A DNA stretch of 64,000 nucleotides, taken from the NCBI GenBank assembly GCA_963764205.1, contig CAVXRN010000006.1:682001-746000 (forward strand), given 5' to 3'. The first letter of the stretch is position 1. Each line of letters starts with the position of its first letter. The notes under the pieces are model-generated. The model saw only the letters and a list, made by a program, of their open reading frames with translations, made no database searches and had not been told where the DNA came from. Below are positions 1 through 8,286 of the stretch, one piece after another. Both the position numbers and the translations under genes were made by a program. The stretch is from Chersky-840 sp963764205 (lineage in GTDB: Bacteria; Actinomycetota; Acidimicrobiia; Acidimicrobiales; UBA8190).

Positions 1-1368
1 AGGCTCATGTTCGTGCGCGACATCACCCAGATGGCGCAGAAGGCGGCCCCGTTCCTGAGCTACGACTCGGACCCCTACCCCGTGTTGTCCGGGGGCCAGA
101 TCTACTGGGTCCTCGACGCCTACACCACGAGCGACAACTACCCGTACTCCCAGAACGTCGACACGTCGTCGCTCCCCGCCAACAGCGGGTTGAACCAGAA
201 CCTGAACTACGTGCGCAACTCGGTGAAGGTGGTCGTCAACGCCTACTCGGGGCAGATGACGTTCTACGACGTCACGGGGCTCACCCACAGCAAGGACCCC
301 ATTCTCCAGACGTGGGAGAAGGTGTTCCCGGGGATGTTCAAGCCCGTGTCGCAGATGCCGTCAGCGCTGCAGGCGCACCTGCGCTACCCCGAGGACCTGC
401 TGTCGGTCCAGGCCGCCACGTACGGCCGGTACCACCTGACCCAGCCCCTCGCCTTCTACAACGCCACCAACGCCTGGAACGTCTCGCAGAGCGCGGGAGC
501 GGGGTCACCGGACCAGGCACTGCCCGCCACCTTGACGACCAATGCGCAGGGCAACATCGTCTCCACCGGGCAGGTGCAGCGGATGTCGCCGATCTATGAG
601 CTGTTCCAGGTCCCGGGGCAGACGACACAGTCGTACAACCTGTTGGACGCGTTCGTCCCGGTGTCCAAGGGTGATCAGATCCAGACCATGTCGGGCTTCA
701 TCGTGGCGGGGTCCGACCCGGGCCAGTACGGCAAGCTCACGGTGTTCCAGACACCACCGATCGACGGACCGGCCCTCATCGACGCCGACATCTCCGCGGT
801 GAGCAAGATCTCGTCGCAGATCAGCCTGCTCAACCAGGAGGGCTCCAGCGTTCAGCTGGGCACATTGCAAGTCGTTCCCGTCGGCGACTCGATGTTGTAT
901 TTCCGTCCGTTCTACGTGTCGTCGTCGCGCAACCCCTTCCCCAAGCTCAACTACATGATCGTCGTCTACAGCGGGCCCACGGGCCAGAGCCAGGTGGCCT
1001 TCGACACCACGTTGCACCTCGCGCTCACGGACCTGTTCTCGGTATCAATTCCGGGCCCGGGCTCGACGACGCAGCCCACAGGCCCGGCAACGGAGAGCCA
1101 GCACGTCCTGAGCTTGATCGCCCAGGCCAACACGGACTACCAGCAGGCGCAGACCGATCTGAAGAACGGCAACTTCGCCGCCTACGGCACCGACATCGCC
1201 AACCTCCAGAGCGTGCTCCAGCAGCTCCAGCAGGCGGCGGGGACCACGCCGACGACGGGGACCTCGTCGTCCGCCAAGACACCCTCGTCCACCTCGACCT
1301 CGACGAGCACCACCGTCGCCAACGGCGTGGCCCTGCGGAGACTCTTCGACGCCATCACCACTCCGTAG
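1..1368 (+). CDS. UPF0182 (COG1615) family membrane protein, C-terminal part
   Basis: The gene is open at the left edge: the frame runs in from base 1 and the ATG at base 7 is internal. About 455 residues are visible. They correspond to the extracytoplasmic half that follows the N-terminal membrane helices in this actinobacterial family (full length near 900-1000). Family-like stretches are FVRDITQMAQKAAPFL at the visible start and YWVLDAYTTSDNYPYS near residue 40. The last 50 residues are low-complexity Ser/Thr-rich, and a Gln-rich segment precedes them. The family has no established function. It is followed closely by the initiator tRNA gene. Confidence 0.85.
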   Translation, partial: RLMFVRDITQMAQKAAPFLSYDSDPYPVLSGGQIYWVLDAYTTSDNYPYSQNVDTSSLPANSGLNQNLNYVRNSVKVVVNAYSGQMTFYDVTGLTHSKDPILQTWEKVFPGMFKPVSQMPSALQAHLRYPEDLLSVQAATYGRYHLTQPLAFYNATNAWNVSQSAGAGSPDQALPATLTTNAQGNIVSTGQVQRMSPIYELFQVPGQTTQSYNLLDAFVPVSKGDQIQTMSGFIVAGSDPGQYGKLTVFQTPPIDGPALIDADISAVSKISSQISLLNQEGSSVQLGTLQVVPVGDSMLYFRPFYVSSSRNPFPKLNYMIVVYSGPTGQSQVAFDTTLHLALTDLFSVSIPGPGSTTQPTGPATESQHVLSLIAQANTDYQQAQTDLKNGNFAAYGTDIANLQSVLQQLQQAAGTTPTTGTSSSAKTPSSTSTSTSTTVANGVALRRLFDAITTP

Positions 1369-1430
1369 AGCCATCACCAGTCGAGGGAGGGAATCGGGCC
1401 CGGGGCCCGGTGCTATCCTGGGGGCAACGA

Positions 1431-1508
<78 letters not shown>

Positions 1509-1523
1509 CGAAACCCCAGGTCA

Positions 1524-1554
1524 GAGCCGGTCTTCGGGCCGGCTCTTTCCTTTT
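1524..1554 (+). terminator. Intrinsic terminator after tRNA-fMet
   Basis: Seven-bp stem GAGCCGG/CCGGCTC (1524-1530 and 1539-1545) with an 8-nt loop containing TTCG, followed by a T-rich tract TTTCCTTTT. It sits 16 nt past the tRNA CCA end. Confidence 0.8.
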
Positions 1555-1699
1555 GGTCCCGGGGGGATCCCATAGACTCGGATTCATTGCGTCGTGAGGC
1601 GAGCGCCTCGACGATCCCTATGGGCCGGCACCGTCCAGCCCGAAAGTCCTGTTCAGGCTAACCTTTGGACGGATGTAGCCGATCGCTGACATAATACGC

Positions 1700-1771
1700 T
1701 TGTAAACGATCAACTACATGGTACAGTCGTAAACGAACGACTACAGGAACCTCATGTAAACGGACGTTTAC
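1700..1771 (+). promoter_or_regulatory. hipBA promoter/operator region with repeated palindromes
   Basis: Three copies of a GTAAACG element precede hipB. The third is a perfect 16-bp palindrome (GTAAACG, GA, CGTTTAC; 1756-1771) ending 5 nt before the hipB ATG. The middle copy lies inside an inverted repeat AGTCGT-6-ACGACT (1725-1742). The first is at 1702-1708. Multiple HipB-type operators with autorepression are typical of hipBA modules. TTGTAA (1700-1705) and TACAGT (1722-1727), 16 nt apart, could be the promoter hexamers; that pairing is weak. Confidence 0.55.
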
Positions 1772-1776
1772 CAAAT

Positions 1777-2055
1777 ATGGACACGAAAATCATCACGACA
1801 CGAGATCTGGCTTCGGCGATCCGGGGTCGCCGCTTCGCCCTGGGCCTGACCCAGGCAGACGTCGCCTCCAGGGTGGGCGTCTCCCGGCCCTGGCTGAGCC
1901 AGATAGAGGCAGGCAAACCGACCGCCAACATCGGGCTGGTCATCCGCCTGCTCGACGCCCTCGGGCTCCAGCTCGAAGTGACCGACCGACCACCGCGGGC
2001 GGACGATTCCACAACCGACCTCGACGCCCACCTCGACGAGTACAACAACCGATGA
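1777..2055 (+). CDS. hipB: HipB-like antitoxin, XRE-family DNA-binding protein
   Basis: A 92-residue protein with a Xre/Cro helix-turn-helix over residues 10-65 (LTQADVASRVGVSRPWLSQI is the recognition region). A polar tail, residues 73-92, resembles the flexible C-terminus of HipB antitoxins. Its stop overlaps the hipA start as ATGA (2052-2055), so the two are translationally coupled. It should neutralise HipA and repress the operon through the palindromes at 1700-1771. Codon use is more AT-rich than in neighbouring core genes, consistent with transfer as part of the island. Confidence 0.88.
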   Translation: MDTKIITTRDLASAIRGRRFALGLTQADVASRVGVSRPWLSQIEAGKPTANIGLVIRLLDALGLQLEVTDRPPRADDSTTDLDAHLDEYNNR

Positions 2056-3344
2056 CAGACACTCTGGTCGTCGTCCTGGACGACTCTGTTGCCGGAACCG
2101 TGACTCGTGTCGCCCACGGCCGCCTGCGGTTCGATTACGACGACGCTTATCGCAATCGCCCGAGTGCTACTCCGCTCTCCGTGTCGATGCCCGTCGAGGT
2201 CGGGTCCCACCCGGACCACGTCATCACGCCGTGGTTGTGGAACCTCCTACCCGATAACCCGGCGGTCATCGATCGATGGGCACGCGAATTTCACGTCTCC
2301 CGATCGTCGCCGTTCTCACTCCTATCGACCCCGATTGGCGAGGACTGTCCCGGCGCAGTGCGCTTCGCGCCGCCAGATCGCCTCGACCAGATTCTGCGCT
2401 GGGGTGGCGACGTCACCTGGCTGACGGATGACGAGGTTGCTGGACGACTCCGCGATCTCCGCGAGGATTCGACCGCCTGGCTTGGCAAGTCCTTTACCGG
2501 CCAGTTCAGTCTTGCCGGAGCCCAGGCAAAGACCGCTCTCCTGTACGACAACGGACGCTGGGGGGTCCCCTCCGGAGCGACCCCCACCACGCACATCCTC
2601 AAGCCTGCCGTCATGGGCTTCGACGATCACGATCTCAACGAACATCTCTGTCTTGATGCCGCGCGACGCGCAGGCCTTCTCGCAGCTCGAACCCGCGTCT
2701 CCCGTTTCGCAAACGAAAGTGCGATCGTGGTTGATCGCTATGACCGGCAAATCCGTGGAGACACGATCACTCGCGTTCATCAAGAAGACACGTGTCAAGC
2801 CTTGGGGATTCCGCCGTGGAAGAAGTACCAAAACGAAGGTGGGCCTGGACCACAAGACATCGCAGATCTTCTTCGCCAAGTTCTATCCCCTCGCGTCGTG
2901 AATGGCTCCGTCCAGCGTTTCGCCGACGCGTTGATCTGGAACTGGATCATCGCCGGAACCGATGCGCACGCAAAGAACTACTCCCTGCTGATTTCAGGCA
3001 GCCAAGTTCGTCTCGCTCCTCTGTATGACGTCGCGTCGGCACTCCCGTACGATATGCATGAGAAGAAGTTGCGCCTTGCCATGAAGATCGGCGGCGATTA
3101 TCGGGTGTATCCCTACAAGAACCCGTGGCCTTTGGCCGCCCGGGAACTCGGACTTGATGAGGAGGCGTTGCGCCTTCGCGTCCAGGAGCTTCTCATGGTT
3201 GCACCGCAGGCCTTCGCTGACTCGGCCAAGACGCCTGACGTGCTCACACTTGATCGCCCGCTACCGGTGAAGCTGGTTGACCTCGTTGCGGAGAGGGCTC
3301 ATCGCTGCCTCTCGGTCCTAGGCGCACAATCCACAGCATCCTGA
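2052..3344 (+). CDS. hipA: HipA-family serine/threonine kinase toxin
   Basis: A 430-residue protein with the HipA N-terminal subdomain (about 1-115) and kinase core. FSLAGAQAK at 152-160 places Ser153 where E. coli HipA autophosphorylates (Ser150). HILKP at 181-185 is the nucleotide-binding strand. GTDAHAKN at 302-309 supplies the catalytic Asp304, and LYDVAS near 324-329 the metal-binding Asp326. All key residues are present, so the toxin looks active. In the family, E. coli HipA phosphorylates GltX; the target here is unknown. The gene is the main cargo of the tRNA-fMet island, and its 3' end abuts the recombinase remnant on the other strand. Confidence 0.92.
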   Translation: MTDTLVVVLDDSVAGTVTRVAHGRLRFDYDDAYRNRPSATPLSVSMPVEVGSHPDHVITPWLWNLLPDNPAVIDRWAREFHVSRSSPFSLLSTPIGEDCPGAVRFAPPDRLDQILRWGGDVTWLTDDEVAGRLRDLREDSTAWLGKSFTGQFSLAGAQAKTALLYDNGRWGVPSGATPTTHILKPAVMGFDDHDLNEHLCLDAARRAGLLAARTRVSRFANESAIVVDRYDRQIRGDTITRVHQEDTCQALGIPPWKKYQNEGGPGPQDIADLLRQVLSPRVVNGSVQRFADALIWNWIIAGTDAHAKNYSLLISGSQVRLAPLYDVASALPYDMHEKKLRLAMKIGGDYRVYPYKNPWPLAARELGLDEEALRLRVQELLMVAPQAFADSAKTPDVLTLDRPLPVKLVDLVAERAHRCLSVLGAQSTAS

Positions 3345-3621
3345 CCGAGTGCCGGGATAACCCGACATCACCGAAGCGCGAGGAGCGAGTCCTACCGGGG
3401 GAGTCGTGTAACTCGTAGGCCATTGAGACCAGGGCCCGACTGACGCCGAGTCGAGACGACTCAAGGTTGACGTCGTCCCAGCGGAGGCCGAGGAGCTCGC
3501 TGCGGCGCATACCGGTGTTGGCGGCCAGCCAGAGGGCCGGAAAGAGCCGGTGCGATCGAGCCGTCGCCAAGAACTCCTGCAGTTGCTGGGCATTCCAGGC
3601 CCGCAGCGGGCACTGAGGCAT
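3342..3621 (-). pseudogene. Tyrosine recombinase (phage-type integrase) remnant
   Basis: About 93 residues match the start of an integrase catalytic domain: a helix WNAQQLQEFLATARSH, then TGMRRSELLGLRWDDV, where the first Arg is the catalytic Arg of the GxRxxE box. Similarity stops near 3342 as the frame enters the 3' end of hipA on the opposite strand, so the later R-H-Y catalytic residues are absent. The N-terminal arm-binding and core-binding domains are also missing. The fragment is therefore inactive. It is the only recombinase trace between the two att repeats. Confidence 0.75.
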
Positions 3622-3713
3622 GTCGAACCGTGAGCTCGCTCGCGGACATATAGGCACCCGTGGCCCTCCGCGGAGGAAGCAGGCCCGCGTACTTGAAGGC
3701 TGGTCTGATCTGA

Positions 3714-5031
3714 TCAAGCTCTCGTCGGCTGGGGCGGCTCATCCGAGTCCGACCCACGCGACCGGTTCCGGTCGGCTCGGCGCTGGAGGGCGGTACGTTC
3801 GCCCGCGTTCGCGGTACGCGAGGTTGCCTCGGTGAACGCCTCGCGCGCCTGCGCGTGCAGCCCGGCCCGCTCGAGCAGGTCCCCGCGCACGCTCGGAACC
3901 AGCGGTGAGTCGCCGAGTGAATCGCCGCCCACCTCCTCCAGCACGGCGAGCCCGGCGCCAGGGCCGTACGCCCGCCCGTGCGCGACCGCCCGGTTCACCT
4001 CGACGACCGGGCCGGGCGCGGCGCGGGCCAGGACGTCGTACAACACCGCGATCCGGCGCCAGTCCGTGTCCTCGGCGCGTACCGCACGGGCGTGCTGCGC
4101 GGCGATCGAGGCCTGCAGGAAGTACCTCCCGACCGGGGTCCCGCGGGCGGTCAGCTGTCCCGCCTTCTCCAGGGCGGCCATGCCACGCCGGATCAGCAGC
4201 TGGTCCCAGAGGTTCCGGTCCTGTGCCTCCAGCAGGACCGGAGCTCCGTCCTCATCGAGCCGGGCCGGCATCCGCGAGCCTTGGATCTCGAGCAGCGCCT
4301 GCAGGCCGAGCACCTCGGGCTCGTCGGGAGCGAGAGCGGCCAGCATGCGCGCGAGCCGGATCGCCTCGTTCGCCAGGTCGGGGCGCATCCACTCCTCGCC
4401 GGCGGTGGCGGTGTAGCCCTCGTTGAAGATCAGGTAGATCACAGCCATGACGTCGTCGAGCCGCTTGGTCCGCTCCGGCCCCTACGGGAAGCTCGAACTC
4501 GGCGTGCGCCTCGGCCAGGGTCTTCTTCGCTCGCGAGATCCGTTGGCCCATCGTGGACTCGGTGGTTAGGAATCCCCGGGCGATCTCGGCGGTGGTGAGC
4601 CCGCCCACCAGTCGCAGCGTGAGTGCGGCCCGGGACTCGGGCGTCAGAGTCGGGTGGCAGGACAGGAAGATGAGCCGGAGTACGTCGTCCTCGATGTAGT
4701 CGATCTGGCTCTCGACATCGGGCATCGCCTCCTCCACTCTCCCTCGGGGATATTCGAGCTCCGCGACCTTGCGGCGGAGGTTGTCGGCACGCCGGAAGTG
4801 ATCGATGGCGCGCCGCTTCGCGGTGGTCATCAGCCATGCGACCGGGTTGTCCGGGACGCCGGTGGCAGGCCACTGCTCGAGCGCGGCGAGGAGGGCGTCC
4901 TGCGCCGAGTCCTCGGCGAGGCTCACATCGCGGGTCATCCGGGTGAGGGCACCGACCAGGCGGGCCGACTCGGCCCGCCAGGCGGCGTAGATGGCCTAGT
5001 TCGGATCACCGGGACGGGTCTCTGCCGGCAC
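3714..5031 (-). pseudogene. ECF sigma factor with C-terminal helical/TPR extension (ECF42-like), broken twice
   Basis: Read from a GTG at 5031, the gene starts PAETRPGDPN and hits TAG at 4996-4998 where Glu is expected, then continues AIYAAWRAESARL. Sigma2 and sigma4 regions follow (AEDSAQDALLAALEQW; LTTAEIARGFLTTESTMGQR). Near 4474-4482, one extra base in a GGGGCC tract shifts the frame; the next frame continues ERTKRLDDVMAVIYLIFNEGY and runs about 240 residues to 3714, the extension of ECF41/42-type sigma factors. The intact pieces are 4252-4938 and 3714-4448. The adjacent YCII/DGPF gene is the usual partner of this sigma group. One nonsense codon plus one frameshift make a dead gene likely. 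Confidence 0.8.
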
Positions 5032-5087
5032 CACGCCAGCGTAGTGAGCCCGGTTTCCCCGTGCTGAGAAGGAAGGATCGGTCAGGA

Positions 5088-5462
5088 TCACTCGCCGGGC
5101 GCCTCGGGGCCGGTCGAGATCTGGCGCAGGGTGGAGATCACGGTGACCTCGGGCCAGTACTTCGCGTGAAGCTGGGCGAACGACTGCTGGTCTGCCGCGG
5201 CCTCCTCGAGACTGGGGTACTCCATAATGGCCCAGCCGCCGACGACCTCCTTGGCTTCGGCGTACGGCCCGTCGACGCGGGTGACCTCGCCTTGACGGAC
5301 GACGTAGTTCACGGCGTCCTCAGTCCCGTACAGACCGCCCCCATCGAGGAACACGCCCTTGGCGGCCCGCTCGCTGATGTACTCGTCCATTGCGTCGAAC
5401 AGCGCCTGCGGTGGCGTCCCGACGCCCTCTTCCATCCGCACGAATCCCATGAAACGCGGCAT
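5088..5462 (-). CDS. YCII-related DGPF-domain protein
   Basis: A 124-residue single-domain protein beginning MPRFMGFVRM. The signature is VDGPYAEAKEVVGGWAIMEY around residues 80-100, a variant of the DGPF motif in the YCII family. The ATG at 5462 is preceded by AAGGAGAG about 10 nt upstream. These small proteins are commonly encoded beside ECF sigma factors with C-terminal extensions, as here, and are thought to act in the same signalling unit. No biochemical activity can be read from the sequence. It is intact although the sigma gene downstream is broken. Confidence 0.85.
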   Translation of the reverse strand: MPRFMGFVRMEEGVGTPPQALFDAMDEYISERAAKGVFLDGGGLYGTEDAVNYVVRQGEVTRVDGPYAEAKEVVGGWAIMEYPSLEEAAADQQSFAQLHAKYWPEVTVISTLRQISTGPEAPGE

Positions 5463-6023
5463 CTCAATCACTCTCCTTGTGGTTCCTCAGAGGTACTTTC
5501 TCGCACGTACGTCGAACGGGAAGGCGGTCCTTCGACATCGACCCTCGAGGTTTCTCGACCATCTTGCATTCACGGGGTCGCTCACCGGTCTCGGAGTCTC
5601 GGTCGCCAAGATCGTGAGGGCCGTGCCGACCGGCGGTTGAGGCAGCAGGCCATGGGCCTGTCTGGCCGCCTGGCGTCGATCTGTGTGTCGAAGCGAGATA
5701 CAAGGATCGTGCCATGACGACATGGCAGGATTTCGAGTCACCGGACGCTGCTGCCGTTTAGCTTCGATCGACCGCTTCTTCTGGCGGTACCGACCGGAGG
5801 GTGTGCGGCGCCGATGGCGACATCGACGGAGTGGCGCCTCGGCACGTGCGGCCCCACGTCTCGTTGAGGGATTTGGCCATCCCACAAAAATCCCAAGGAT
5901 AGGCTCAAACCATGTCACGGTAAAGATGCTGGTCCTTGAGCCTGACTCACACATATGCCCAGGTCAATGAGGACTTAAGAGGACCAAAGCGGACCCGGTG
6001 GAAGGCTCTGGACGGGTCGACAA
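5463..6023. other. Gene-poor right end of the tRNA island
   Basis: I see no supportable gene in these 560 bp. Short open frames on both strands have no recognisable domain and poor codon structure. The stretch leads into the right att repeat and is probably decayed element DNA. Confidence 0.5.
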
Positions 6024-6072
6024 GGGCTCATAACCCGAAGGTCGGAGGTTCAAATCCTCCCCCCGCCACCAT
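6024..6072 (+). repeat. att direct repeat, right copy (displaced tRNA-fMet 3' half)
   Basis: Identical over 49 bp to 1460-1508, from the anticodon arm to just past CCA. Upstream of 6024 there is no D arm or acceptor 5' strand, so this is a displaced tRNA end and not a gene. Confidence 0.85.
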
Positions 6073-6088
6073 TGCAGCGCAGGTCAGG

Positions 6089-6118
6089 GCCCTCCCAACC
6101 GGGAGGGCTCTCCTGTTT
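6089..6118 (+). terminator. Terminator hairpin next to the displaced tRNA end
   Basis: Perfect 8-bp stem GCCCTCCC/GGGAGGGC (6089-6096 and 6101-6108) with loop AACC, followed by TCTCCTGTTT. It is probably the original terminator of the tRNA gene, displaced with its 3' end. Confidence 0.65.
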
Positions 6119-6202
6119 CCTCTGGGGCCATCCCAGGGATCCCAAGTGACAGCGATACGCGGCGCTGTGGATACGCGGGCGCTTCGGGTATCAGCAGGGG
6201 TC

Positions 6203-6224
6203 TGGTGGTCCAATCTGACCACCA
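6203..6224. repeat. Inverted repeat downstream of the DHFR-like gene
   Basis: Perfect 8-bp arms TGGTGGTC and GACCACCA around a 6-nt spacer. It lies 53 bp past the stop of the minus-strand operon ending at 6277. It could be a transcript-end hairpin, though no T tract follows on the minus strand, or a protein-binding site. Confidence 0.45.
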
Positions 6225-6276
6225 CGCTGCTCGCGCTAGGTCCCTTGCCCGACATCGGGCGTGTGGACAGGCACGA

Positions 6277-6876
6277 TCAGGAGACAATGCGGTATCGGAT
6301 GTGTGTGGCCGCGGGGGTGTCGATCACTCGAACGATCTCCAACTCGACCCTCCCAGCCAACACGTCAAATAATCGGCGCCCGCCACCAAACAGCACCGGC
6401 ACCTGGTGAATCTGTAACTCGTCGAGGACGCCTGCCGCAAGCGCCGCCTGGGCCGTATACGCGCCATGGACCAGGACGTTGCGGTCACCTGCGGCGGCTT
6501 TTGCCTGTGCCATCGCGCTGGCGATCCCATCGGCCACGTAGGTCACCAATGGATACGTGGCAACCGATGGCTCCGGCGGCCGGTGACTGGGCACAAATAT
6601 TGGAACGCCGTCGTGGTGGTCACCGCCCCAGTGATCGACCTGTTCCACGGTATTGCGACCGGAGAGAACAGCGCCGGTCCTCTTGATCTCATCCAGAAAT
6701 TGACTGCCAACTCCCGACGCATCAACGGTCTCCGCCGTTGGTGCAGCATCCGAAGCAAATCCATACCACTCGTGCAGCCGCATGAAGTTGTCGCCGCCAG
6801 GGTTGCCCGGTTTGTCGTTGGGGCCAGCGATGTAACCGTCAAGTGCCATCGACATGTAGAGGACGGAACTAGACAC
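6277..6876 (-). CDS. Dihydrofolate reductase / RibD C-terminal family protein
   Basis: A 199-residue protein starting at a GTG (6876) with AGAGG about 8 nt upstream; it opens VSSSVLYMSMALDGYIAG, the usual YxSMSLDGfIAg start of this family. GRNTVEQVDHW (about 77-87) and LVHGAYTAQAALAAGVLDEL (about 148-167) match the NADPH-binding fold. These DHFR-like proteins are NADPH-dependent reductases of uncertain substrate, distinct from FolA. The gene follows the ArsR and SRPBCC genes on the same strand with a 16-nt gap, so it is probably co-transcribed under ArsR control. Confidence 0.85.
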   Translation of the reverse strand: MSSSVLYMSMALDGYIAGPNDKPGNPGGDNFMRLHEWYGFASDAAPTAETVDASGVGSQFLDEIKRTGAVLSGRNTVEQVDHWGGDHHDGVPIFVPSHRPPEPSVATYPLVTYVADGIASAMAQAKAAAGDRNVLVHGAYTAQAALAAGVLDELQIHQVPVLFGGGRRLFDVLAGRVELEIVRVIDTPAATHIRYRIVS

Positions 6877-6892
6877 AAGCGCTACCTCTCGG

Positions 6893-7396
6893 TCAGTCCG
6901 TGAGAAGCCGTTCGAGCTTGTCGAGCTGCTCCGACCAGCCCTGCTCGGCACCGGCCATCGCCTCGGCGGGCGGCATCGGCTCGAAGTAGGACTGTCGCAC
7001 GGTGAGCGCGGTGCCCCCGTCGCGAGCCTCAAACGTCACCTCGATGAGCGTTGCGAAGAGTTCGCCCTGCTCGTCGTTGACAGCCCGGCCGCTCATGACC
7101 AGACGACGAGGACGATCGATTTCGTAATACTCACCACCCATGTAGTGGGAGAACTGGGCCTCGGCAGGGATCGAGCCCGGCCATTCCATCGCGAGCCGGT
7201 ACGTACCTCCGACCCGCAGGTCCACCTCTGCGGCGGGGCAAGCGAAGCCGGTGGGCCACCACCATTTCGTGAGCTGGTCGGGGTCCGTGAAGGCGTCAAA
7301 GACGCGCTCTGGCGAGGACTGAAGGGTGCGCTCGATGACGAGCTGCTTGACCACAGTCGCAGATCGGACGTCCATGGCGGCACGGGCCTCAGGCAT
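6893..7396 (-). CDS. SRPBCC (AHSA1/CalC-like) domain protein
   Basis: A 167-residue single-domain START-like protein. The fold marks are QLVIERTLQSSPERVFDAFT near the N-terminus, KWWWPTGF, and the late helix AMAGAEQGWSEQLDKLERLL. The ATG at 7396 overlaps the end of the ArsR gene by 8 bp and has GAGGAG 6-7 nt upstream, which fixes the start. ArsR plus SRPBCC pairs are common in actinobacteria; the SRPBCC partner is thought to bind a hydrophobic ligand. Part of the operon 7745 to 6277. Confidence 0.88.
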   Translation of the reverse strand: MPEARAAMDVRSATVVKQLVIERTLQSSPERVFDAFTDPDQLTKWWWPTGFACPAAEVDLRVGGTYRLAMEWPGSIPAEAQFSHYMGGEYYEIDRPRRLVMSGRAVNDEQGELFATLIEVTFEARDGGTALTVRQSYFEPMPPAEAMAGAEQGWSEQLDKLERLLTD

Positions 7397-7745
7397 CGGG
7401 GATCTCCTCATCAGCGATTGATTCGGTTTGGGCGGCAAGATGGGCTTCGAGCCGGTCGAACCGGTCGGACCATTCCGCGTGCGCACGGCGGAGCCAGTCG
7501 TCCACTGGGGCCAAGCCGTCGAGCTGTAGTCGCGCTGGGCGGCGCTGGCCGTCACGAGCCCGGCCGATCAGACCGGCTCGCTCCAGCACCTTGAGGTGCT
7601 TGGTGATAGCGGGCTGGGTCAGCATGGACGCCTGTGCAAGTTCGACGACGCCAGCATCGCCGGTCGCGAGGCGCTCCAGGATCGCCCTGCGGGTGGGGTC
7701 TGCCAGGGCCGCGAAGGAGCGGCTCAGTTGATCGTTCGCAACCAT
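7389..7745 (-). CDS. ArsR-family winged-helix repressor
   Basis: A 118-residue protein opening MVANDQLSRSFAALADPTRR, the standard start of SRPBCC-associated ArsR regulators. The wHTH spans about residues 10-85; MLTQPAITKHLKVLERAGLI is the recognition region. No cysteine metal site is visible, so this is not a classical metal sensor. It is first in an operon with the SRPBCC and DHFR-like genes and probably represses it through the palindrome at 7755-7764. Confidence 0.9.
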   Translation of the reverse strand: MVANDQLSRSFAALADPTRRAILERLATGDAGVVELAQASMLTQPAITKHLKVLERAGLIGRARDGQRRPARLQLDGLAPVDDWLRRAHAEWSDRFDRLEAHLAAQTESIADEEIPDA

Positions 7746-7754
7746 TACCTCTAA

Positions 7755-7764
7755 GTTATATAAC
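7755..7764. promoter_or_regulatory. Palindrome upstream of the arsR-type gene
   Basis: Perfect 10-bp palindrome GTTATATAAC in an AT-rich patch, 10 nt upstream of the regulator ATG on the minus strand. AT-rich palindromes overlapping the promoter are typical autoregulatory ArsR sites. Assignment is by position only. Confidence 0.45.
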
Positions 7765-7884
7765 CAGATGGTAAAAGTCAACCGGCACGCTGACCGTGTG
7801 GCAAGGCATCGCCTGACGCCCGAGTGTCAAGCATCTCCTGAGACTGACCCATCGGGGGATCCCGGCTAGCCCGAACGAACGGGC

Positions 7885-8286
7885 CTAGCGCTCCTGGCAA
7901 TCGATCGCTACGCGGCTCGTGCCGTCGTTGGTCACGGGGACCGGTCCTGGTGCCTGACAGTCGCCAGCACCCCCTTCGAATTGGGGACTTCGTCCTGCGA
8001 CGGTGTAGCGACCGACGGGCAAGTGGACCGAGAACCGGCCGTTGGCGGAGACGTCGAGGGTGGCGATGTTCCCGTCCGATCCGTGGAACGTGACGGAGCC
8101 GCCGAGCGGTAGCGGCCCTGTCCCGGCCGGACCACCGACAGCCTGGAGTGTGCCGTCAAGGGTTCCCTCGTCGGGAGGCGACGAACAGGCGTTCAACGAC
8201 ACCGCCGCACAGAGGGCTGCGAATGCCGTGAGGACGGTCAACGGGGCTCGACGAACGGCACGCTTCGGTTTGGCGATTGTGATCAC
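7885..8286 (-). CDS. Secreted lipoprotein with carboxypeptidase-regulatory-like beta fold
   Basis: A 133-residue protein starting at a GTG that overlaps the permease stop as GTGA (8283-8286). Basic residues, a hydrophobic stretch and a lipobox ending LNAC-SS predict lipoprotein export, with lipid-modified Cys34. The rest has GSVTFHGSDGNIATLDVSAN and FSVHLPVGRYTVAGRSP, the alternating strands of a carboxypeptidase-regulatory-like fold. It is last in the PadR-ABC operon, so it may be the extracytoplasmic partner of the FtsX-type exporter. Function unknown. Confidence 0.7.
   Translation of the reverse strand: MITIAKPKRAVRRAPLTVLTAFAALCAAVSLNACSSPPDEGTLDGTLQAVGGPAGTGPLPLGGSVTFHGSDGNIATLDVSANGRFSVHLPVGRYTVAGRSPQFEGGAGDCQAPGPVPVTNDGTSRVAIDCQER

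Noticed and set aside
5487..5970. Possible genes in the right end of the island
   Set aside because: The open frames on both strands lack domains, ribosome sites and normal codon pattern.
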